Below are positions 18,605-28,317 of a stretch of DNA of 64,000 nucleotides, one piece after another. Every line of letters starts with the position of its first letter. Position 1 is the stretch's first letter. The translations under genes were made by a program, and so were the position numbers. A model generated the notes under the pieces. That model was given only the letters and a program-made list of their open reading frames with translations. It had not been told where the DNA came from and searched no databases. The stretch lies in NCBI RefSeq assembly GCF_002056795.1, contig NZ_CP020104.1, forward strand, positions 879,001 to 943,000, given 5' to 3'. Source of the DNA: Spirosoma aerolatum. GTDB lineage: Bacteria > Bacteroidota > Bacteroidia > Cytophagales > Spirosomataceae.

Positions 18605-18660
18605 ATCCCCCTGTACAATCGCGAGAAAGACGTCCGTAAAACGGATGCAGGGATTTTTTT
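18605..18660 (+). promoter_or_regulatory. Possible attenuator just before second susC start
   Basis: CCCTG near 18608-18613 can pair with CAGGG (18648-18652). An inner TCCGT/ACGGA stem (18633-18637 with 18641-18645) lies inside, and T7 follows at 18654-18660. This terminator-like fold ends 32 bp before the ATG at 18692. The function is inferred from shape only. Confidence 0.35.
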
Positions 18661-18691
18661 GCCGTTGCTAAACCGACAAACCCTTAAAATT

Positions 18692-21600
18692 ATGTCAAAC
18701 CACCTACAATTCCATGCGTTAGTGATTAAAATCGTGAGGCAGGGTTTTGCACTGGTCGTTTTAATCAATTGCCTGATTACGACGACCTGGGCCAGGCCTG
18801 CCGATCAGCCGGTAACAGGTACTGTACTGGATGAAAAAGGAAGCCCTTTAGTGGGCGTAAATATTCAGATCAAGGGAACCACACGCGGTACAGCCAGCGA
18901 TGCCCGAGGCACATACCGCATTGATGTACCCAATGGAAGCTCTGTGCTGGTATTCAGCTATATCGGTTATAAAAAGCAGGAAATCACAGTGGGTAACCAG
19001 AGTGTAGTCAATGTATCGCTGGAATCGGATGCCGGTGCGCTCGAAGAGGTAGTTGTTGTTGGCTACGGTACGCAGAAACGCTCTTCACTGACGGGCGCTG
19101 TATCGACCGTAACCCCCAAAGAATTAACCGCTCTGCCCGTGCCTAACGTAGCCTCAGCCCTTCAGGGACGAGTGCCGGGCGTATCTGTCGTGAACAATGG
19201 TGGACCGGGGAGTTCGCCCATCGTACAAATTCGCGGTATCGGTTCAATCAGCTACGGGTCAGGCCCATTATATGTGATCGATGGCGTACCCACCGGCGAT
19301 CTGAATAGCTTCAATACCAATGATATTGAGTCGCTGGAAGTATTGAAAGACGCTAGTTCGGCGGCTATTTATGGTTCGCGGGCGGCTAATGGGGTTATTC
19401 TGATTACGACCAAGAAAGGTGGTCGAGACAGCAAAATTCGCATCACGCTGGATTCGTACGTGGGTACGCAGAGTGCATCGCATAAAATTGATGTGCTGAA
19501 CCGGGATCAGTATGTGCAGTACGCTAAAGCCCTGACATCCAACGCCGGTATCGCCTTGCCTTCTCGGTTGAATAACCTGAATACGCCCATCTACGACGGC
19601 GCTACACAAACCTTTGCGCAGACAGAAACCAACTGGCAAAACGAGCTTTTCCGTAACGCACCCATTGCTCAGCATCAGCTTTCGCTGTCGGGGGTAATGC
19701 GGTATCCCGGTTCTTTGCATCGGGTAGCTATTTCAAACAAGATGGTATAATGGTCGGAACCGACTTTGAACGCGGTTCGCTACGGCTCAATTCCGACCAT
19801 CAGGTAGCCAAATTCCTGTCGATTGGCCAGACGTTGACGGCTGCCTACAGTAACCAGCGGGGCGAGACCACCGGCGATCGGTCGCAATTGATGCACGCCC
19901 TTCGGATGATGCCGTACTGGCCAACAACGGACCCGACGAAAGTAGGAGGGTATAGTGCGCCAACGGCCGCCGATGGTTCAGACCCTGAAAACCCCCTTCG
20001 GGCACCGGCTATGGATATTAGTCGGACGAAGTTCCTGAAAGCCTTTGCTACTGTCTATGCGGATGTTCGGCTGACGAGTTTCCTCAAATATCGATTCAAC
20101 TACGGCGTCGATCTGGCCTTCTCGAATGGTAGTACGTTCAACCCGATCTATAATGATGGGTATATCCAGCGGGTATCGTCTACGGTTTCGCAATCGCGCA
20201 ACACGAATATTACGCAGACGATTACCAATCAGCTTTCGTTCGATAAAACGTTTGGTAAGCACAACATTACGGCTGTGGCTGTAGCTGAAACTCAGAAAGT
20301 GCTCTTAACGGGTATGACAGGATCGGGCAACCGACCTAACAATGATCTGGATGTGATTCAGGGGATAAGCAACCCATCCGTTAGTAGCTCTCGGTCTGAA
20401 ATCGATCTGATCTCGTATGTGGGCCGTGTCAATTACGATTATGCAGGCAAGTATTTACTGAGTGCGTCGATTCGGCGGGATGGATCTTCCTTATTTGCAC
20501 CAGGTAAAAAGTGGGGTAACTTCCCATCGGCTTCGGTTGGCTGGCGTATCAATCAGGAAAACTTCATGAAGGATATCCCAAATCTGTCGGAACTCAAGCT
20601 GCGGGTTAGCTATGGAAAGACAGGTTTCAATGGCATACCTAACTACGCCTGGCAATCGCTTGTATCGGCTGATGCAACCCAGTACCCATTTGGCTCATCG
20701 ACCAGCCTGGGATCGTTTTTTAACGCATTGGGCAACACCGAATTGCAGTGGGAAACGACCGACATGGTTAACGGGGGTGTCGATCTGGGGCTGTTCAATA
20801 ATAAAATCACGTTCACGGCTGAAGTCTATAACCGATTCACCGACGGGCTTATTCTGGGCGTCCCCATTCCAAACTCGATTGGCTATAGCAATGCGCCAGT
20901 GGCCAACATCGGCAGTATGAAAAACTGGGGGTACGAATTCCAGGCGGGCTATAACTACGCAAAAGGTGATTTTCGTGGAAACGTGTCGGCCAATATCGGT
21001 ATTACCCGCAACCGGGTACTGAATCTGGCGACACCGACCGCAGCCATCTACGCAGGCTCGAATGCTGACTACGGCGGAGCCGATATTACCAAAACCGAAG
21101 CGGGTCAACCCATTCAGTCGTTCTATGGCTATGTAGTCGATGGCATTTTCAAGTCAGTCGACGAAGTATACAGTGCACCTATTCAGAACCGACCAGCTTC
21201 GCGCGATGCCGATAATCCGGCCAAAAACACGTCGGCGGGTGATATTCGCTTCAAAGACCTGAACGGTGATGGTAAAATCGATGCCAACGACCGGACCTAC
21301 CTGGGAAGCTACCTGCCGAAGTTTAACTACGGAGCCAACTTTACGGGAAACTACAAAAACTTCGACTTTACCTTGTATTTGCAGGGCACCTACGGCAACA
21401 AGATTTACAACGGTACGAAAGTCGTTACACAGGGTATGCTACGGTTGTTTAATGCAGGCCCGGCCGTGTTAAATGCTTGGACGCCAACCAATACCAATAC
21501 CGACGTGCCACGGGCCGTAGCGGGTGATCCGAACAACAACAGTCGTACATCGGATCGGTTCATTGAAGATGGTTCGTACATGCGTGTCAAAAACCTGACC

Positions 21601-21825
21601 GTTGGCTATTCTATTCCAGCCAAGGCATTAGGAAGCCTGACCAGTGGTGTAGTGAACAAAGTTCGGGTGTATGTATCGAGTCAGAACTTGCTGACATTTA
21701 CCAAATACACGGGTTATGACCCGGAAATTGGTTCGCGTAACAACACTTTACTGCGAAATGGTATCGACTACGCAAACTACCCGCAGGCACGTACCTTGCT
21801 GGCAGGTCTTCAGATTACGTTCTAA
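18692..21825 (+). pseudogene. SusC/RagA-family TonB-dependent receptor, interrupted by a one-base frameshift
   Basis: This is an outer-membrane SusC-type transporter. The first part (ATG 18692, chosen over an in-frame TTG at 18659) has a signal peptide, a carboxypeptidase-regulatory-like domain, EVVVVGYG and a plug with SYGSGPLYVIDG. It reaches QHQLSLSG and then loses frame at a run of five G (19690-19694). The -1 frame continues with GNAVSRFFASGSYFKQDG and MVGTDF, then the complete barrel to 21825 with the terminal ITF. One more G would give a normal receptor of about 1044 residues without an STN domain. Everything downstream is intact, so this is either a sequencing slip or a fresh mutation. 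susD follows 33 bp later. Confidence 0.92.
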
Positions 21826-21858
21826 CCGACTTTAACGACTTTAACGCATACGTTTTCT

Positions 21859-23397
21859 ATGAAAAGGCACTATTTCTCAATTGGTGTTTTATTGCTGGGC
21901 CTGGCGGTTGGGTGTAATGAAAAAAGCCTCGACCAGTTAAACCCCAACGCGGTTACGACCGACAGTTATTTTCAAAACGATGTTCAAATCAGGAGTGCAG
22001 TCAATGGGGTTTATGCTGCCCTTCAATCGACAAACCTGGTCGCTCGTGAGTGGTTTTTTACCCACGATCTGCGCTCTGATGATGTAGCGGCAGGCGGAGG
22101 GCAACTCGAAACTCCGCGTAACCAATTGTTGCTAGGTGTTCATAGCACCGATAATTCACTGGTAAGTTCGGTCTGGACAGGCGCATACCGGATTATTCAC
22201 CGGGCCAATGTGGTGATAGACAAAGCTGCCGCGGCCAAAGCGCTAACCGCCAGTGTCGCTACTCAGGCCGTGGGCGAAGCTAAGTTTCTGCGGGCCTGGG
22301 CTTATTTCGAACTGGTGAGCATGTGGGGCGGGGTGCCGCTCTATAAAAACTACGTTACGTCGGTAGCGGGTTCCTTACCACGCGCGTCGGAAGGCGATGT
22401 CTATGCGTTTATTATTGCTGATCTGAAAGCAGCTCAGGATGCATTACCAGCTACCTACGATGCGGCCAATCAGGGCCGAGCTACCAAAGGGGCTGCGCAG
22501 ATGCTTCTGGCGCGGGTTTATATGCAACAGGGCGACTATACCAATGCCAAGACCGAACTTCAGAAAATCATTAGCTCTGGAAACTATGCTCTAGTGGATG
22601 AGTATAATGACAATTTTACGGAGGAAGGCGAGTTCAATAAAGAGTCGATCTGGGAAGTGAACTTCCTGCCATCAGGCGGTAATTTCAACTGGAATGGCGA
22701 TGGCGATGGAACGGCAGGAGCCGAAGAAACCGTTCGAACGCAGGAGTATTCGGGCATTGGCTGGCGGAACATTATTCCTTCGAATAGTCTGCTGGCCGAG
22801 TTCGAACGGCCCAGCAAAGGCGACGCAAAGATGGATCCTCGCTATGCAAAATCGGTTTATACGACTGGCGATAAGTATAACAAAGATCAGACGATACTGA
22901 CCGACGAAATACAGAACGGCAATAGCTCAACCGTTGATGGTAAAGTGCAAAAAGTTAGCTGGCGGAAATTTACGCTGATGTACAAAGCCGGTACGTCAAC
23001 AACGGGTGGTATTAATCAGCGGATTATGCGCTATGCCGAAACGTTGCTGTCGATGGCTGAATGTGAAAACGAACTGGGCAATTTGACCAGTGCGGTTTCC
23101 TATCTGAACATGATTCGAAGCCGCCCAAGTGTAGCTATGCCCGCTTACCCAACGGCCAACTACCCCGTATCGACTAAAGATCAGGTATTCACGGCTATTG
23201 TACACGAACGGCGGATTGAACTGAATGGCGAAGAAATTCGGAACCGCGATATTCTGCGCTGGCGGAAGCTGGGTAAACTGAAAACTGAGCCTATTGCCTA
23301 TTTCCAGAAAGGCAAACACGAATTGCTGCCTATTCCTCAGCAGGAAATTGACAACAACCCGAACATCGGCCTGAAAGGTCAGAATCCTGGTTATTAA
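21859..23397 (+). CDS. SusD/RagB-family nutrient-binding lipoprotein
   Basis: A 512-residue SusD-type surface lipoprotein. The signal peptide ends in LAVGC (lipidated Cys at about 19). Family segments include AVGEAKFLRAWAYFELVSMW, MRYAETLLSMAECENELG, IVHERRIELNGEEIRNRDIL and the terminal GQNPGY. It is the partner of the frameshifted SusC just upstream. Co-regulation by the LacI-type protein is inferred from the operator at 18247. Confidence 0.95.
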   Translation: MKRHYFSIGVLLLGLAVGCNEKSLDQLNPNAVTTDSYFQNDVQIRSAVNGVYAALQSTNLVAREWFFTHDLRSDDVAAGGGQLETPRNQLLLGVHSTDNSLVSSVWTGAYRIIHRANVVIDKAAAAKALTASVATQAVGEAKFLRAWAYFELVSMWGGVPLYKNYVTSVAGSLPRASEGDVYAFIIADLKAAQDALPATYDAANQGRATKGAAQMLLARVYMQQGDYTNAKTELQKIISSGNYALVDEYNDNFTEEGEFNKESIWEVNFLPSGGNFNWNGDGDGTAGAEETVRTQEYSGIGWRNIIPSNSLLAEFERPSKGDAKMDPRYAKSVYTTGDKYNKDQTILTDEIQNGNSSTVDGKVQKVSWRKFTLMYKAGTSTTGGINQRIMRYAETLLSMAECENELGNLTSAVSYLNMIRSRPSVAMPAYPTANYPVSTKDQVFTAIVHERRIELNGEEIRNRDILRWRKLGKLKTEPIAYFQKGKHELLPIPQQEIDNNPNIGLKGQNPGY

Positions 23398-23401
23398 ACC
23401 T

Positions 23402-23490
23402 TTTTTGTCATCCCGACGAAGGAGGGATCTCTAGAGCGGGCGATTCAATGGGCTTACCCAAAGATCCCTCCTTCGTCGGGATGACAAAAA
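23402..23490. repeat. Palindromic intergenic element, copy 5 (GAAGG variant)
   Basis: The arms 23402-23430 and 23462-23490 are exact over 29 bp, with a 31-nt spacer. Both carry the GAAGG variant. It separates susD from the FG-GAP gene. Confidence 0.9.
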
Positions 23491-23593
23491 GAGCCTCTTC
23501 CTGAATTGAAAAGAAGAGATTGGATGACTTTACTTACTATTATACAATGACATCGGTTATGCCGGTGTCATTGTTATATTAAAGAGAACCAAA

Positions 23594-26500
23594 ATGCTTT
23601 CTATGAGACGTATCCGGTTGTGGACGTTTGGATTACTGGTCAGTGGTTTGATGGTGAGCTGTCATCAATCGGCACCGACGCGATTTGAGCGGCTTTCCAG
23701 TGATCATACCCACATCACGTTTACCAACACCTTAACCCCTACAGAACAGTTAAATGGCTTTACGTTCACAAATTTCTACAACGGTGGGGGCGTAGGCATA
23801 GGTGACGTCAACAATGATGGGCTGGTAGACCTGGTTTTTACGGGCAATCAGGTGAGTTGTCATCTGTATCTGAATCAGGGTAAGCAGGGCGAGAAGGCCT
23901 TTTCGTTTGAGGATATTACCCAATCGGCTGGTTTAACAACCAATCGCTGGTGTTCGGGCGTGGCGATGGTCGATGTCAATCAGGATGGCTGGCTGGATAT
24001 GTACGTCTCCGTTGCCAGTCACCCAGCGCTTAAGCGGACCGAAAATCTGCTGTTTATCAATCAGGGTTTAAAAAATGGTAAGCCCGTTTTCAAGGAAATG
24101 GCTACCGAGTATGGACTGGCCGACCCCGCTTTCACAACCCAGTCCGCTTTTTTTGATTACGACCGGGATGGTGACCTGGATGTTTTTCTGCTCAATACGG
24201 CTCCCGATTTTCAGAACCCTGCCCACGTTCGCCCGGTTGTAGCGGATGGATCACACCCGAGCACGGGTAAATTGTATCGTAACGAGGGAGCAGGGACCAA
24301 AGGGCATCCGGTTTTTAAAGACGTTTCGAAAGAAGCCGGGATTACCTACGATGAGCTAGGCTTGGGCTTGGTTATCAGTGATTTTAATAAAGACGGTTTC
24401 CCTGATATTTATTGCTCCAACGACTTTACCAGCAGCGACATCCTGTATCTCAACGATGGTGAAGGACATTTTACCAATGTAATCAAACAGGCGACCACAC
24501 ATACGAGTATGTATGGCATGGGCGTCGATGCAGCCGATCTGAACAATGATGGATTCCCCGATCTGATGCAACTGGACATGCTACCGAAAGAAAATGACCG
24601 ACTTAAAATGATGCTGGGCGGGCAGGACTATGATCGGAAGCAGATGAGTATTTCGCCCCAGTTTGGCCATCAGATGCAATACATGCGTAACTCACTCCAG
24701 ATGAATTTGGGTGTAGGACAAAGTGCAGAGGGCTTGGAGAAGAAGGGAAAAAATGTTCCGCTTTTTTCGGAAGTAGGGCTGATGGCCGGTGTGGCACAAA
24801 CCGACTGGAGTTGGGCAACCTTGCTGGCCGATTTCGATAACGACGGACGGAAGGATATATACGTAACGAACGGTTATCGGAAAAACGTTACCGACCGCGA
24901 TTTTATCAATTTTACCGAAGACTTTTCGGGTTTTGGTACTACTGAATTTAATACAAAGAAACGCCTGGAGCTGCTCGACAAGGTTCCTGAGATCCCGCTG
25001 GCTCATTACGCCTTCCATAATAAAGAAGACGGAAGCTTCGAGGATGTGTCCCAAAACTGGGGATTACATGACGAGTCTTACGCGAATGGAGCCGCTTATG
25101 CCGATTTCGACAATGATGGTGATCTGGATCTGGCCGTAAACAACGTGGATGGCGAAGCTTTTATTTACCGGAATCAGAGCCGGGAACAGAACCCGACCGA
25201 TCATTACCTGACCATTTCCTTGCAGGGAAGTCCGACAAATCGTCAGGGTGTTGGCACTAAGGTAACACTCTGGTCTGGCGAAACGATGCAGTACAGTGAA
25301 GCAACGGTCATCAGAGGGTATTTGTCATCGGTAGATCCCCGACTCCATATAGGCCTGGGAAAAAGCACTATAATTGATTCGCTACGCATCGAATGGCCCG
25401 ACGGGCGAGTAGAGATAAAACGAAACCTACCAGCCAACCAGGTACTTACGCTTTCACAGGATCAGGCATCTTCGGGCAATAAGCCTGTGTTTTATAAAAA
25501 GACAAATTCACTCTTTACGGATGTAACGGACCAGTATACCATTGATTTTGCCCATACTGAGTCGGACTTTGTCGATTTTAAACAGACGGCGGCTATGCAT
25601 AAAATGTTGTCTCGATCAGGCTTTGCGCTGGCGGTTGGCGATGTCAATGCCGACGGCCTGGACGATTGTTTTATGGGCGGCTCGTACCGGGGTAGTCCAT
25701 CCTGTCTGTTCTGGCAAACGGCAGGTGGTGGATTTGTAAAGCGTGCTTTTCCTGCTACTGCCGATCAGGAAGCAACCAGCGCCTTATTTTTTGATGCCGA
25801 CGGCGATACGGATCTGGATTTATATGTAGTGTATGGCGGAAACGAACGCCCAGCGACCGAAAAGGCATTTTATCAGAATCAATTGTTTATCAACAATGGA
25901 AAAGGCGATTTTAACCCAGCTCCTGCCGGAACCTTACCGGATGTATCGGGTAGCGGCTCCTGTGTAGTCGCTGCCGATTTCGACCACGATGGCGACCAGG
26001 ACCTGTTTGTAGGTGGCCGTCAGATACCGGGGAAGTATCCACTACCAGCCCGCAGCTATCTGCTTCGAAACGATCAGACGGCGCAGGGGCGTCGCTTTGT
26101 GGATGTGACCCAGCAACTAAACCCATCACTGATGCAGGCGGGTATGGTTTGTTCGGCACTATGGTCTGATTACGACCGGGATGGCTGGGCGGACCTCCTA
26201 TTGGCAGGCGAATGGATGCCCCTTACGATCTATAAAAACAGCAAAGGCTCCTTTCAGGCGTCGAAACCGATTCAACTCCCCAACTCATCGGGTTGGTGGA
26301 ATAGCCTCGCCCAGGGCGATTTCGATCAGGACGGCGATCTGGATTACATAGCGGGTAATGAGGGGCTAAATACACTCTATCGCGCTTCGGAGCAGGAGCC
26401 TGTCACCATCATGGCGAAGGATTTTAACAACGATGGCACTATGGACCCGCTGATGGGCTACTACATCAATGGGGTATGTTACCCGGCTGTACCGCGCGAT

Positions 26501-27040
26501 GCCTTGAATCAACAGGTTATTCAGTTCCGACGGAAATACCAGCGTTTTGCGGATTACGCGGCTGTCAGGTTCGATCAGTTGTTTACGGACGACGATAGGA
26601 GTGGGGCGTATGAAGCCAGGGCTACTTATCTGCAAAGTGCCTACATCGAAAACCTGGGCCAGGGAAAGTTTGCGATTCATGCCTTACCTCGCATGGCTCA
26701 GGCTGCTCCCGTTTTTGGTATTGTTGTCCATGATGTCAATCAGGATGGTTGGCTGGATGCTGTATTGACCGGAAACTTTTATCCGAACGAAGTAAACATG
26801 GGTCGCGAAGATGCCTCCGTGGGCGTTGTTCTACTAGGCGATGGGCGCGGTCATTTTCAACCCCTGAGTCCGGCCGAGAGCGGATTAGTGATTCGGGGCG
26901 ACTCCCGAACATCAGCTTTATTGACCGGAAAAAATAAAGAAATGTTGCTGATAACGGCTATAAATTCGCAGGGTATACGGCTCAATCGTTGTTTAATGCC
27001 TGATAAAAGGCAAGCAGAGGAACTTATATCAACGAAATAA
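23594..27040 (+). CDS. FG-GAP/VCBS repeat lipoprotein with ASPIC/UnbV domains (CRTAC1-like)
   Basis: A 1148-residue lipoprotein (lipobox LMVSC, Cys about 23). It contains many FG-GAP/VCBS calcium-binding blades of the form D-N-D-G-x-x-D (VGIGDVNNDGLVDLVF, VDVNQDGWLDMY, ISDFNKDGFPDIYC, FDNDGDLDLAV), which build one or more integrin-like propellers. ASPIC/UnbV segments occur near 540-640 (RGYLSSVDPRLHIGLG, DSLRIEWPDGR). Such proteins frequently accompany SusCD pairs in Cytophagales. Their function is not established; surface binding of glycans or proteins is assumed. A homologue of nearly equal length lies at 42868-46281. It follows susD after a palindromic element and is probably in the same regulon. 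Confidence 0.9.
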   Translation: MLSMRRIRLWTFGLLVSGLMVSCHQSAPTRFERLSSDHTHITFTNTLTPTEQLNGFTFTNFYNGGGVGIGDVNNDGLVDLVFTGNQVSCHLYLNQGKQGEKAFSFEDITQSAGLTTNRWCSGVAMVDVNQDGWLDMYVSVASHPALKRTENLLFINQGLKNGKPVFKEMATEYGLADPAFTTQSAFFDYDRDGDLDVFLLNTAPDFQNPAHVRPVVADGSHPSTGKLYRNEGAGTKGHPVFKDVSKEAGITYDELGLGLVISDFNKDGFPDIYCSNDFTSSDILYLNDGEGHFTNVIKQATTHTSMYGMGVDAADLNNDGFPDLMQLDMLPKENDRLKMMLGGQDYDRKQMSISPQFGHQMQYMRNSLQMNLGVGQSAEGLEKKGKNVPLFSEVGLMAGVAQTDWSWATLLADFDNDGRKDIYVTNGYRKNVTDRDFINFTEDFSGFGTTEFNTKKRLELLDKVPEIPLAHYAFHNKEDGSFEDVSQNWGLHDESYANGAAYADFDNDGDLDLAVNNVDGEAFIYRNQSREQNPTDHYLTISLQGSPTNRQGVGTKVTLWSGETMQYSEATVIRGYLSSVDPRLHIGLGKSTIIDSLRIEWPDGRVEIKRNLPANQVLTLSQDQASSGNKPVFYKKTNSLFTDVTDQYTIDFAHTESDFVDFKQTAAMHKMLSRSGFALAVGDVNADGLDDCFMGGSYRGSPSCLFWQTAGGGFVKRAFPATADQEATSALFFDADGDTDLDLYVVYGGNERPATEKAFYQNQLFINNGKGDFNPAPAGTLPDVSGSGSCVVAADFDHDGDQDLFVGGRQIPGKYPLPARSYLLRNDQTAQGRRFVDVTQQLNPSLMQAGMVCSALWSDYDRDGWADLLLAGEWMPLTIYKNSKGSFQASKPIQLPNSSGWWNSLAQGDFDQDGDLDYIAGNEGLNTLYRASEQEPVTIMAKDFNNDGTMDPLMGYYINGVCYPAVPRDALNQQVIQFRRKYQRFADYAAVRFDQLFTDDDRSGAYEARATYLQSAYIENLGQGKFAIHALPRMAQAAPVFGIVVHDVNQDGWLDAVLTGNFYPNEVNMGREDASVGVVLLGDGRGHFQPLSPAESGLVIRGDSRTSALLTGKNKEMLLITAINSQGIRLNRCLMPDKRQAEELISTK

Positions 27041-27093
27041 TGGGTGTTTGATCAAGCTGGTTAATCTGTTTTAATACACTGTACTGAAAAGTA

Positions 27094-27187
27094 TTTTGTC
27101 ATTCCGACGAAAGAGGAATCTCAAGATTTACTGATTTGAGAGTAATGGAATCTTAAGATTCCTCTTTCGTCGGAATGACAAAAAAAT
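27094..27187. repeat. Palindromic intergenic element, copy 6 (divergent ATTCC/AAAGAGG variant)
   Basis: The left arm starts near 27094 and the right arm runs to about 27187. The core reads TGTCATTCCGACGAAAGAGG. Both arms share the same changes relative to the other copies, with one C/T mismatch near the inner end. It lies between the convergent FG-GAP and GH43 genes and probably terminates both. Confidence 0.85.
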
Positions 27188-27201
27188 ACTAGAAACTCAG
27201 T

Positions 27202-28257
27202 TTATGGCGTAATGGTTTCCAGCGATCCATCCGGGTTCCGTTTCAGTTCCCGTACCTTGATGTTGCGCAGATGCGTTTTGCCAGATAGTTCTACATCGTG
27301 GTAGAAAATGTACCATTTGCCCTGAAACTCTACGATAGAATGGTGTGTAGTCCAGCCCGTCACAGGTTTCATCAGCACTCCCTGATAGGTGAACGGACCG
27401 TATGGCGATTTGCTGGTGGCATATACCAGTAAGTGTGTATCGCCCGTCGAGTACGAGAAGTAATAGGTACCCTTGTATTTATGCATCCAGCCTCCTTCAA
27501 AGAACCGTCGATCATGATCGCCCCCAAGTAGTGGCTTACCCGCTTTGTCGACGATCACCAGATCTTTGAGCGGTTCATCGAACTTAAGCATATCCTTACT
27601 CATGCGTGCAACTTTAGCATTTAAGGCAGGTTCGTTATCTTTTTTTAGGTCCGTTTTCAGGCTACTGTCATACTTTCCTGTGTGCCAGCGTTGCAATTGC
27701 CCTCCCCAAATGCCGCCGAGGTACATATATGATTTGCCATCGGTATCAGTAAATACGGCTGGGTCGATGCTATAGCTACCAGGAATAGGAGCTGGTTCGG
27801 CCTTAAACGGGCCCACGGGCGATTTGCTGGTGGCTACACCAATGCGAAAAACGTCCTTTTTGTCCTTTACGGGAAAATAGAGGTAGTACATACCATTTTT
27901 ATAGGCGGCATCAGGAGCCCACATCTGCCGCCCTGCCCAGGGAACGTCTTTAATGTCGAGCGCAACGCCATGATCGGTCACTTTGCCACCAATTTTGTCC
28001 ATCGAAAAAACGTGGTAGTCACGCATGTTGAAATGGCCACCTTCATCATCCTGGGGCACGTTGGCTTCAATATCGTGCGATGGATAGATGTAAATTTTAC
28101 CGTTGAACACATGGGCCGATGGGTCGGCTGTGTAAATGTCCGTCACGAGTGGTTTCGGCTTTGCCGAACTGGAAACCGGATTCTGGCAAATACCGGATTG
28201 GATGGCCAAAAGTGCCAGGCCAGCCGTAGCGATAATGAGTTTGGTTGGACTAATCAT
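27202..28257 (-). CDS. Glycoside hydrolase family 43 protein (secreted)
   Basis: A 351-residue five-bladed beta-propeller glycosidase of the GH43 (beta-xylosidase/alpha-L-arabinofuranosidase) family. The signal peptide covers about residues 1-24. The catalytic set is visible: Asp45 in TADPSAHV (base), Asp165 in SIDPAVFTD (pKa modulator), Glu254 in FFEGGW (acid), plus His305-306 in the C-terminal blade. It is a single-domain enzyme, acting in the periplasm or at the surface. The lacI-type gene lies 60 bp upstream on the same strand, giving a lacI-GH43 operon. The substrate is likely an arabinose- or xylose-containing side chain, by family only. Confidence 0.93.
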   Translation of the reverse strand: MISPTKLIIATAGLALLAIQSGICQNPVSSSAKPKPLVTDIYTADPSAHVFNGKIYIYPSHDIEANVPQDDEGGHFNMRDYHVFSMDKIGGKVTDHGVALDIKDVPWAGRQMWAPDAAYKNGMYYLYFPVKDKKDVFRIGVATSKSPVGPFKAEPAPIPGSYSIDPAVFTDTDGKSYMYLGGIWGGQLQRWHTGKYDSSLKTDLKKDNEPALNAKVARMSKDMLKFDEPLKDLVIVDKAGKPLLGGDHDRRFFEGGWMHKYKGTYYFSYSTGDTHLLVYATSKSPYGPFTYQGVLMKPVTGWTTHHSIVEFQGKWYIFYHDVELSGKTHLRNIKVRELKRNPDGSLETITP

Positions 28258-28317
28258 AGACTAAGAATAGGTAAGGAATTGTACGGTAAGAATAGCAGCA
28301 AGTACCTTTGCCGGCTC

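Noticed and set aside
19750..21825. ATG 19750 as the start of a separate barrel-only protein
   Set aside because: It lacks a signal peptide and plug, and the preceding bases in the same frame encode the missing SusC residues (FFASGSYFKQDG).
7737..27187. CRISPR interpretation of the repeated GTCATCCCGACG sequences
   Set aside because: Copies are kilobases apart and palindromic, with no regular spacer array and no cas genes.
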